64,000 bases of DNA from Zobellia barbeyronii (GTDB lineage: Bacteria > Bacteroidota > Bacteroidia > Flavobacteriales > Flavobacteriaceae): assembly GCF_018603515.1 (NCBI RefSeq), contig NZ_JACATN010000003.1, positions 186,001 to 250,000 on the forward strand, given 5' to 3'. Within the stretch, counting starts at the first letter, position 1, and every line of letters begins with the position of its first letter. A program made the position numbers and the translations under genes. The notes below the pieces were generated by a model. It was not told where the DNA came from. It saw only the letters and a list, made by a program, of their open reading frames with translations, and made no database searches. Positions 54,331-62,555 of this stretch are shown here, one piece after another.

Positions 54331-55844
54331 TAATATCCTGCATTCTGAACAAGATTCTCATTGTTCCGAAGCTCATCTGTAGGTATAGGAAACAATAGTT
54401 CACGCTCCGTTAATGTTGGGCCGTAAGCAAATGAATGACCTACAAAATCTTCAAAAGTTCCCGTGGTAACATTAAATCCTTTTTTAAGCCTAACCATATC
54501 AAACCAAGTGACATTCTCATAACTAAGCTCGTGCCATTTTTCCTTCCAAATAGCTTCACGAAACTGGTCTTTGCTTAGCCCGGCCAAATCAGGAAGCTCT
54601 GCTCTAGTTCTAATTTCGTTTACAGCGTCGTATGCTGCTGCTGTAGGGCCTGACAACTCATTTGACGCCTCAGCATAAATTAGTAAGACTTCCGCGTAGC
54701 GTATCAAATCCCAATTTAAATCACTGCTTGCCGTATCAAGATTAGCAACGATATCAAAATGTTTATAGAGGAAGTATCCACCTAGAACAATGGTCTCATC
54801 CCTATCAAATTTTGAGGTATAGGTAGTATAGTAAAATTCCTTTTCAGCTACCCTTTTATCTCCTTCTTCATATGAGTTTATAAAATTCTCATTGGCATAA
54901 ATAGCACCTGTCTGTTCTGAATAAGCAGAAATATTCATGTTATAAGGAATCACTAAAGGTTGCCAATCAGAAGGGTCTACAAAAGCTTCATATTGAACCA
55001 TAAAAATGTTCTCGCCAGCATTATTTTGTTCAGGGTCGTGTAAATCTGCATACGTTGGGAACAAACTATATTCCGCCGAGTCTATAACTTCTTTGGCTTT
55101 GTCCGCTGCTTTTTGATAGTACTCGCTACCCAATTGTAGAGGGTTACCAGCCATAGTCAAATACACGCTAGATAGCAATGATTTGACAGCTCCCAAGGTT
55201 ACTTTTCCCGTACCATCATTAAACGGAAGACCTGATGCCTCTGCATTAGTCAAATCTTCTACGATTACCGTATAAATATTCTCTACCGTTTCTTGGGACG
55301 AATACAAGTTTTCCGAACTCAAATCAATAGGGTCAGTAATTAAAGGAACACTACCAAAAATCCTAACAAGGTTATAATAGTAATAAGCTCTTAAAAAGCG
55401 AGCTTCTCCCAATAGTTGATTTTTTTGGCCTTCATCCATAGTAATATCAGGAATATTTGCAATAGCTAAGTTGGCATTGGCGATACCTTTATAGCTACTA
55501 TCCCAGTATTCCTTGCCATATGCATTATCTGACGTATTGGTCAAGTTTCGAATGATATTGCTATTATCCGCCTGACCTAAATCACTATCTGCTAAACCTG
55601 TAGCAAATTCCAACATTAGCCAAGGGCTACCGCCATATGACCCTCCGCGTACTTCCCTTAAATTGGAATAGATAGAATATACAGCAGATTCTGCATGCTC
55701 CGCAGTTTTAAAATAACTGTCTGCGGTAATATTAGATGGATCGGTTTCTTCAAGAAAATCAGAACAGCCCACTCCTATGATTAGCAAGAATCCCATCAAG
55801 ACTACTTGAATTCTGGTTTTAATTATATTTTTCATGTTTGTCAT
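54330..55844 (-). CDS. susD: SusD-like glycan-binding lipoprotein (PUL2)
   Basis: A 504-residue SusD/RagB-family lipoprotein. The lipobox IGVGC (Cys about 27) is followed by SDFLEETDPSN. LGEARFLRAYYYYNLVRIFGSVPL and IRYAEVLLIYAEASNEL are family hallmarks, and WKEKWHELSYENVTWFDMVRL is near the end. Met4 may be the true start. It lies seven bases downstream of its SusC and should bind fucose-containing glycan on the surface. Symbol is by family only. Confidence 0.92.
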   Translation of the reverse strand: MTNMKNIIKTRIQVVLMGFLLIIGVGCSDFLEETDPSNITADSYFKTAEHAESAVYSIYSNLREVRGGSYGGSPWLMLEFATGLADSDLGQADNSNIIRNLTNTSDNAYGKEYWDSSYKGIANANLAIANIPDITMDEGQKNQLLGEARFLRAYYYYNLVRIFGSVPLITDPIDLSSENLYSSQETVENIYTVIVEDLTNAEASGLPFNDGTGKVTLGAVKSLLSSVYLTMAGNPLQLGSEYYQKAADKAKEVIDSAEYSLFPTYADLHDPEQNNAGENIFMVQYEAFVDPSDWQPLVIPYNMNISAYSEQTGAIYANENFINSYEEGDKRVAEKEFYYTTYTSKFDRDETIVLGGYFLYKHFDIVANLDTASSDLNWDLIRYAEVLLIYAEASNELSGPTAAAYDAVNEIRTRAELPDLAGLSKDQFREAIWKEKWHELSYENVTWFDMVRLKKGFNVTTGTFEDFVGHSFAYGPTLTERELLFPIPTDELRNNENLVQNAGY

Positions 55845-55851
55845 TTTTTGT

Positions 55852-58800
55852 TTAGAAAGTTGCGTTCAACCCAATCATAAATACTCTAGGCTTTGGATAT
55901 TGATCAAAGTTTACCTCTCCTTGTCCAAAAGTGTTATCACTAGTTTGTACTTCTGGATCGTAACCTTCATATTTTGTGCTTACAAAGAAATTTTGAGCCG
56001 ATGTATATATCTTCAACCTACTTAACTTAAATTTCTCTGCGATATCCGGTGAGAAATTATATCCCAATAGTAAGTTTCTACCTCTAATGAATGACCCATC
56101 TTGAATCATGTGAGAAGTATCTAAATTGTCATAACCGGCAGATACGGGTCTCCACTGTGCAATTTCTGTATCTTGGTTCTCAGGAGTCCAACCATCCAAT
56201 ACCGTGGCAAGGCTATTTGCTATACCCTGTCTATTTTCTTGTGGACGTGTAGTGATGTACATGATATCATTACCGTACTGAAACTGTAAATCCACCAATA
56301 ATTCAAAATTCTTGTAGCGGAAGGTGTTGATCAAACTTCCATAACCATCGGGAATACCCTTACCAATAATAGTTCTATCGGCCTGATTGATAACCCCATC
56401 ATCATTCCTATCCTCTATTTTTACATCACCTGGTAATCTAAAATATTTAGCAGCTTCATCAGCTTCGTCTGTTCCCCATGTGCCCTGATTAACTAGGCCA
56501 AAGAATGAACCTACAGCCTCTCCTTCACGAATGATAGTCCGACTAGAAAAAATATCACTTCCTCCAGAAAGCGCAACTACCTCATTTTTATTCATGGCAA
56601 TGTTGAAATCCGTATCCCAAGAAAAATTATCGGTTGCAATATTCCTAGTACTCAAGGAAAACTCAATTCCTTTATTTTCCATACTCCCTATATTTCGGAA
56701 TACAGAAGCGTATCCACTACTGGTAGGTACAGGCGAGTTCAGTAACATATCTTCTGTTAACTTACGGTAGAGATCAACCTCAAAGGAAATTCTTCCATCA
56801 AACAAGCCAACCTCAATTCCGGCATCAACTTGGTTTGTTTTTTCCCATTTTAAATCAGGATTAGCCAAACGGTCTATACCAATACCATTTACAACCGAAT
56901 TATTAACCACATAGGCATAGTTTCCTAAACCAGGTAATGCTCCGTATGCAGGTATTTCTGAGTTACCAGTAACACCATAACTAGCTCTTAATTTAAGATT
57001 GGATATCGTTTTAGATTCTTTCAAAAAATTCTCTTCGGAAACTTTCCAAGCTAAAGCTGCTGAAGGAAAGAAGGCGTATCTATTGGTATCTCCAAATTTG
57101 GATGATCCATCTACACGACCTGTAACCGTCAATAGGTATTTATTTTGAAGACCATAATTGATCCGTCCGAAATAAGAATTTAACCCATAAGCAAAAGCAC
57201 TTGACGTTGGATTGCCAACCACTGAACCCGCTCCTAAATTATCGAAGCTAAAAAAGTCATCCGAGAAATTTTCCGCTCGGGCACTAAATGCCGTGTTATT
57301 TATATGTTGCCATGATATCCCCAATAAACCAGTTATAGAATGGGTATCAGCTATCTCCTTATTATAGGTCAGGTAATTTTCAAATTGCCATGAAGTATAT
57401 TCATTAGCTTCTCTTTCTGCATAACCGTTTGTATTCGTTCCAATAAAACTAAGTTCACGGCCCGCATATTCATCGGTTTTTTGCTCTACGCTATTTACTC
57501 CTATGGAAGTTCTAAAATCCAGTCCTTTAGCCAAAGTAATATTGGCGAATATGTTTCCTAATATGGTATTGGTGCGCAAGAATTTTTTGTACTCTTCCCC
57601 TACCCTAACTGGGTTTGGCCCGCCTTCCATTCCTGGATAATCTGCATTACTCGCCCAGCTTCCGTCAGGATATTTAACTGGAACAATTGGAATATTCTCA
57701 ATCATGTTCCTTCCTACCCACGAAGCGTGAATAACTCTTTCTTTTTGGTTGTTATAACTAAGACTACCGCCTACTTTCATCCAATCTCTAATATTGGAAT
57801 CAAAAACAAAACGACCAGAATATCTCTTTAACCATGAGTCTTTCATGATACCCTCTTCGTCCATATAACCAAGAAACGCACCATAACTACCTTTCTCCGT
57901 TCCTCCTGTAAATGACAGTTGGTGGTTCTGTGTGAAGGCCGCTCGGGTCACCTCATCTTGCCAGTCCGTATCATAAAGCGGATTACCATTGGCATCAAAA
58001 AGTTTTGGGTCATTTCTTTTTAAAGCCGGGTCCGTATACTTGCCATTGGCAAAACCCACGGCATCATATTTTTCTGCATTCTGATAGGCTACCTCTTCTA
58101 TCATTAAAAATTGCTCTGAGTTCAGTACGTCTACTTTTCTAGAAAGGTTTCCTATACTATAGTAGCTATCATAACTAATTTTTCCTCCTGATTTACTTCC
58201 TCTTTTTGTAGAAACCAAAATAACACCATTAGCACCTCTAGAACCATATATTGCCGTTGCCGAAGCATCTTTTAAAACTTCTATTGAAGCAATATCATTG
58301 GGGTTGATATAATCTATTGGGGAACTGTTATTGCCCAATCCCGATGAGACCAATATAATTCCATCTACTACATACAATGGATCATTAGAAAGACTAACCG
58401 AAGAATTTCCTCTAATTCTAATATTAGATTTCCCTCCCGGTCTACCTGAATTAATAGATACGCTTACACCGGGCATTTTACCAGATAAGGATTGGGTAAG
58501 GGAAGCGGCCGGACGCTCTTGCAACTCAGCTGCAGAGACAGAACCAACGGCACCTGTTAGGTCACTTTTCTTTTGGCTACCATAACCAATTACAACCACC
58601 TCATCTAAGCTTGCGGCATCCTCCTCCATAGTTACATCTATACTACTAGATGCGCCAACCGTAAGCGACTGAGTTTTCATACCAATGTATGAAAAGACCA
58701 ATACATCTCCCGAGCTTGCCGCTATGGTATAGTTTCCATCAAAATCTGTTTGTGTTCCTGTTGTACTGCCTTCTATAAGTACATTCACGCCCGCAAGAGG

Positions 58801-58995
58801 TATTCCTACATTATCCAAAACAGCACCGGTAATTTGCTGTTGAACATCTTCAAAATCAAGTCCTGAGGTTATGGGAGCGCTGCTCGCCTGAACTTCTGAA
58901 ATTAATGCTGGCAAAAGGAATGCACAAAGGCAAACCTTTAGAACCTCCTTTGGGATAATGCCAAAGGGATAAATTTTGGTTGTCCGTTTTTTCAT
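55852..58995 (-). CDS. susC: SusC-like TonB-dependent transporter (PUL2)
   Basis: A 1047-residue outer-membrane transporter with a long signal region (about 1-38), a carboxypeptidase-like domain (about 52-125; GAVLDNVGIPLAGVNVLIEG) and a plug with SIEVLKDASATAIYGSRGANG. The barrel ends VFMIGLNATF with a terminal Phe. It imports the PUL2 oligosaccharide together with SusD. A 411-base gap upstream holds its promoter block and, farther up, the terminator of the sulfatase operon. Confidence 0.93.
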   Translation of the reverse strand: MKKRTTKIYPFGIIPKEVLKVCLCAFLLPALISEVQASSAPITSGLDFEDVQQQITGAVLDNVGIPLAGVNVLIEGSTTGTQTDFDGNYTIAASSGDVLVFSYIGMKTQSLTVGASSSIDVTMEEDAASLDEVVVIGYGSQKKSDLTGAVGSVSAAELQERPAASLTQSLSGKMPGVSVSINSGRPGGKSNIRIRGNSSVSLSNDPLYVVDGIILVSSGLGNNSSPIDYINPNDIASIEVLKDASATAIYGSRGANGVILVSTKRGSKSGGKISYDSYYSIGNLSRKVDVLNSEQFLMIEEVAYQNAEKYDAVGFANGKYTDPALKRNDPKLFDANGNPLYDTDWQDEVTRAAFTQNHQLSFTGGTEKGSYGAFLGYMDEEGIMKDSWLKRYSGRFVFDSNIRDWMKVGGSLSYNNQKERVIHASWVGRNMIENIPIVPVKYPDGSWASNADYPGMEGGPNPVRVGEEYKKFLRTNTILGNIFANITLAKGLDFRTSIGVNSVEQKTDEYAGRELSFIGTNTNGYAEREANEYTSWQFENYLTYNKEIADTHSITGLLGISWQHINNTAFSARAENFSDDFFSFDNLGAGSVVGNPTSSAFAYGLNSYFGRINYGLQNKYLLTVTGRVDGSSKFGDTNRYAFFPSAALAWKVSEENFLKESKTISNLKLRASYGVTGNSEIPAYGALPGLGNYAYVVNNSVVNGIGIDRLANPDLKWEKTNQVDAGIEVGLFDGRISFEVDLYRKLTEDMLLNSPVPTSSGYASVFRNIGSMENKGIEFSLSTRNIATDNFSWDTDFNIAMNKNEVVALSGGSDIFSSRTIIREGEAVGSFFGLVNQGTWGTDEADEAAKYFRLPGDVKIEDRNDDGVINQADRTIIGKGIPDGYGSLINTFRYKNFELLVDLQFQYGNDIMYITTRPQENRQGIANSLATVLDGWTPENQDTEIAQWRPVSAGYDNLDTSHMIQDGSFIRGRNLLLGYNFSPDIAEKFKLSRLKIYTSAQNFFVSTKYEGYDPEVQTSDNTFGQGEVNFDQYPKPRVFMIGLNATF

Positions 58996-59124
58996 TTTCT
59001 AATAATTAAGTTAGTACGATGGGTTGGCGACTGCGAATTAAGTATATCGCAAAAATGGCGTCTCAAAAAAATAATATAGCCTCTTTAAAAACTATATATT
59101 ATCATTTTGTTAAAATGACATAGC

Positions 59125-59192
59125 CAAAACTAAGAATGTAAAAAAACTCTCACCACCAAAAAAAATACCAGATTCGATACTTTTTTTGCATA
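59125..59192 (-). promoter_or_regulatory. Promoter and operator of the PUL2 SusC operon
   Basis: On the minus strand, TAGTTTTG (59125-59132) fits TAnnTTTG. After a 20-base spacer comes the block 59153-59192, read on the plus strand as CCACCA-N7-TACC-N6-GATACTTTTTTTGC-N-TA, gaplessly aligned with the fuconate dehydratase promoter. The leader to the SusC ATG would be about 120 bases. Confidence 0.75.
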
Positions 59193-59330
59193 AACTGTAT
59201 TACTTGGAAATTTTTAATACGGTTTTTACTACTTTTTTCATTTTATGAAATTCAGTCTTTTAATTACCAAATCATGTAAACACCTGAGATTTTCACTTTT
59301 ACATATGATGTTCTGATAAATAATTAAAAT

Positions 59331-59361
59331 AAAAAAAAGCTCCACGTATGAAGCTTTTTTT
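59331..59361. terminator. Bidirectional terminator of the sulfatase operon
   Basis: A stem AAAAAAAGCT / AGCTTTTTTT with a loop of about ten bases, 45 bases after the sulfatase stop. A T run follows the stem on both strands. It separates the upstream GH29/sulfatase operon from the SusC operon; nothing else beyond the promoter was seen in 58996-59406. Confidence 0.7.
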
Positions 59362-59406
59362 ATTCGTTTCAAGTTGCACAATGAATCAGTTCATTTTCAC
59401 TTGTAA

Positions 59407-60819
59407 TTATTCATTTGTGGGTTCTATTGAATTTCTTGCTTCTGAAAATGAATTAGAAGGTGGACTTTTTGGTAGTGATTTTTCGAATGTTTTGAACTTA
59501 TCCATTAGTTCTCTCTTCTTTTCTGGATTTTCAGCGGACACATCTTTCTGCTCTGCCCAGTCCGAAGAAATATCATATAGTTCCGCTCTTCCTAATTCTT
59601 CATTTGCCAACAACTTCCAATTCCCTTCCTGTACACCTGCACTTGGCCAAAAATCCGGTCGGTCATTCGGAAAACGCCAATCCCAAAAAATCGGTTTTTG
59701 TCGTTCAAAAGGTTTTCCCATAATAGCTGGTATTATACTTACCCCATCTGGTTCATAATTTTCAGGATAGGTTGTATTCGCTAATTCTAAAAATGTAGGT
59801 AGTAAATCTACGGTAGCCAATTCTGTAGTTTTATCAACCACACCAGAAGGAGTTTTGCCTGGCCAACGCACTAAAAACGGTATACGTACACCACCAGCAA
59901 ACAAAGATCGTTTTCGTCCCTTTAAACCGCCTGTTTCACCCACAGAGTAATAGGTTCCCTTTCCGGGCCCTGTAGAATTGTCTTCTATTATTTTTTTATC
60001 ACCTGTAATTTCCGGTCCGTTATCCGATGAGAAAACTACCAATGTATTTTCATCTAAACCTAAACTTTTCAAAGCTTCAAATAGCTCACCAATACGAGCA
60101 TCATACTCCGCTATCACCGCTGCGTAAACCTGTTGTTGCTCCTTTAAATGAGCAAATTGCTGCATGTACTTTTCCTTAGGATAATGCGGGGTATGCGTGG
60201 CGTGAATCCAAGCATTTACAAAAAATGGTTTGTTCTTGTTCCGTTTTACAAAATCGATTGTTTTATACAACGTTGAGTCTGCTTGCATTTGGTGTAGGTC
60301 ACTCGGCAAATTAAATGCGCCGTACTCATCATAACCATATTCTAGTGGACTAGGTGCATCTTGAACATGGGTATTGGAAAGATGCCATTTGCCGAAATGA
60401 GCAGTGGCATAACCTGATTCTTTTAGCATTTTTGGAAGTAAAGGAGCTTCAGGGTTTAACCAATCTGGCATACCTCTTTTCATATGTGATTCCACGGATG
60501 CAAAGTGACCGTGCACACTTTGTCGCGCCGGAAATTGTCCCGTCATTACTGCAACCCTACTAGGTGAACAAACAGGGTTCACCACAGAGAAGTTTTGAAA
60601 ATCGATGCCCTCAGCGGCCATTTTATCAAGGTTTGGGGTTTCACAAAACGTACTACCATGGATACCTAAGTCACCATACCCCCAATCATCGGCAAAAATG
60701 AATATGATGTTAGGCCGGGTATCCTGTTCAACCGCTATCTCCTTTTTAGCTTCTTGTTTTTCTCCACACGAAAGAATCATCAAAGTGCTAAAAAGCAAGA
60801 GTTTTATTCCTATTTTCAT
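59407..60819 (-). CDS. S1-type sulfatase, lipoprotein (PUL2)
   Basis: A 470-residue sulfatase with the lipobox ILSC (Cys about 18). NIIFIFADDWGYGD supplies metal ligands, CSPSR starts at Cys84, and VVFSSDNGPE and GGVRIPFLVRWPG follow. It lies 50 bases downstream of the next sulfatase, and a bidirectional terminator follows it, so it ends the operon that begins beyond the window edge with GH29. Sulfate position on fucose is unknown. Confidence 0.88.
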   Translation of the reverse strand: MKIGIKLLLFSTLMILSCGEKQEAKKEIAVEQDTRPNIIFIFADDWGYGDLGIHGSTFCETPNLDKMAAEGIDFQNFSVVNPVCSPSRVAVMTGQFPARQSVHGHFASVESHMKRGMPDWLNPEAPLLPKMLKESGYATAHFGKWHLSNTHVQDAPSPLEYGYDEYGAFNLPSDLHQMQADSTLYKTIDFVKRNKNKPFFVNAWIHATHTPHYPKEKYMQQFAHLKEQQQVYAAVIAEYDARIGELFEALKSLGLDENTLVVFSSDNGPEITGDKKIIEDNSTGPGKGTYYSVGETGGLKGRKRSLFAGGVRIPFLVRWPGKTPSGVVDKTTELATVDLLPTFLELANTTYPENYEPDGVSIIPAIMGKPFERQKPIFWDWRFPNDRPDFWPSAGVQEGNWKLLANEELGRAELYDISSDWAEQKDVSAENPEKKRELMDKFKTFEKSLPKSPPSNSFSEARNSIEPTNE

Positions 60820-60869
60820 TTCTTGGTCTTATTTGGTTTTGTAGTGTTTCTAATGATTCTACATTGAAA

Positions 60870-62465
60870 TTATGACTTAGTCCAATCTGGCATGTCCCAA
60901 CCTTCTTTTACATAAGATTGTGGTGTACCGGGTGTAGTTCTCCCCTCTTCAATAATTTTGGTGATTTTCTGAGTAAGCTTTTTTACTACTTCCGGATTAT
61001 TAAAATAAAGATTTGTTGTTTCTCCTGGGTCTTCTTCCATATTGTAAAGCTCATATATGGCTTCACCTTCTTTTGGCTCAATAATCTTAGGCTCCAAAGA
61101 ACCTCCAGAACCGCGAAACATATTTAGTTTCCATTTCCCTTCTCTAATTGCAAAATTTCCCGAAACGGAATGATGAATTACAGCTCCTCTTACCGCTTTA
61201 TCATATCGCTCCCCTTTTAGAATGGGTAATAAACTATAACTATCCTCACCCGCATTATCAGGAAGTTTTACTCCAATAATATCAGCAATGGTAGCCAAGT
61301 AGTCGGTCTGGCAAACGGGCACATCTGACTTCTCCCCTGCTTGTATTCCGTTAGGCCAACGCATTAGAAAAGGAACCCGATGTCCACCTTCATAGATATC
61401 TCGTTTACCTCCTTTAAAGTTGAGGCTACTATAGTGTCCATATTTTTCTCGTTGATAAACGTAGTTGGTCTCCGCGCCATTATCCGATGAAAAAATTACC
61501 AGGGTATTGTCTTCAATTCCATTTGCCTTTAATGCCTCTAGAACATGTCCGATTCTATGATCGGTTTCTTCCATAAAATCGCCATAATTTCCGCAGTTAC
61601 TCTTCCCTTGAAAATCAGGATGCGTACAATGCGGTAAATGCGGACTGGTCAATGGTAAATACAAAAAGAACGGTTTACCCGCTTTGGCCTCCGCTGCAGA
61701 TTCGCTAATATAATCCACCGCTTTATCGGCAAATGTCTTTAGAACTAATTCATCGTTAAATGATGGTGCCACTTCTACCCATCCATTGGTGCCTTCTTTA
61801 CGCTCACTTATGTAGGGTGGTGTCATTCTATACCCTTTCGGGTTAATACTATCACTAAATGCACGTGGTCTTTTATCCGCTTTCTTTTTAGTCCATAATA
61901 CAGGAGGGTCTAACACCTTATCATTTTCTAAATACGTTAAAATACCGTAATTCATAGAAGCTGGAATACCAAAATAATAATCAAATCCTTTCTCTATTGG
62001 CCCATCTGTAAAAGGCTTTGACCAGTCACGTTCTTTGCCCAAACTCCCTTCAAATTCCATTTGAAGATGCCACTTTCCTATCATGGCAGTTTTATAGCCG
62101 TTTTCTTGAAGTAAAGAAGCAATGGTCATCCTATCCTTTTCTATTAAACAAGGCCCATCAGCTCTTAAAACTCCTTCTTTTAAAGAGGTTCTCCAACTGT
62201 ATCGCCCTGTTAGCAAGGAGTATCTAGATGGGGAACATACCGCATCACTGCTATGCCCATCCGTAAAAATGATGCCCTCATTGGCCAATTTATCCATATT
62301 TGGCGTTTTGAATTTAGCATCGGGATTAAGTGCCCCTACATCGCCATACCCTTGGTCATCTGTGTAAATAACAATGATATTTGGTTTTTGGATGTTCTGG
62401 GCGCCCAGAGTTATTGAAAACAATAAAAGTAAAATTCTTAATGCTTTATATTTCGGTAAATTCAT
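60870..62465 (-). CDS. S1-type sulfatase (PUL2)
   Basis: A 531-residue secreted sulfatase with a signal peptide (about 1-22) and no lipobox. NIIVIYTDDQGYGD supplies metal ligands, CSPSR starts at Cys77, and VIFSSDNGAE and GGHRVPFLMRWP follow. The length and the insertion at about 165-245 fit larger S1 types acting on polysaccharides. It lies between GH29 and the lipoprotein sulfatase in one operon; periplasmic fucose-sulfate removal is inferred from context. Confidence 0.88.
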   Translation of the reverse strand: MNLPKYKALRILLLLFSITLGAQNIQKPNIIVIYTDDQGYGDVGALNPDAKFKTPNMDKLANEGIIFTDGHSSDAVCSPSRYSLLTGRYSWRTSLKEGVLRADGPCLIEKDRMTIASLLQENGYKTAMIGKWHLQMEFEGSLGKERDWSKPFTDGPIEKGFDYYFGIPASMNYGILTYLENDKVLDPPVLWTKKKADKRPRAFSDSINPKGYRMTPPYISERKEGTNGWVEVAPSFNDELVLKTFADKAVDYISESAAEAKAGKPFFLYLPLTSPHLPHCTHPDFQGKSNCGNYGDFMEETDHRIGHVLEALKANGIEDNTLVIFSSDNGAETNYVYQREKYGHYSSLNFKGGKRDIYEGGHRVPFLMRWPNGIQAGEKSDVPVCQTDYLATIADIIGVKLPDNAGEDSYSLLPILKGERYDKAVRGAVIHHSVSGNFAIREGKWKLNMFRGSGGSLEPKIIEPKEGEAIYELYNMEEDPGETTNLYFNNPEVVKKLTQKITKIIEEGRTTPGTPQSYVKEGWDMPDWTKS

Positions 62466-62555
62466 AATCGGTTTCTTTATTAGTTTTAGATTGTTCCTTT
62501 ACAAACAATCCCTCCCAGTATTGGACACAAGATATGGATTGGGTTCCTTAAGGTC

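Noticed and set aside
59348-59758. 136-codon plus-strand open frame at the end of a sulfatase gene
   Set aside because: It lies mostly antisense to the C-terminal coding part of a clear sulfatase; composition is not protein-like.
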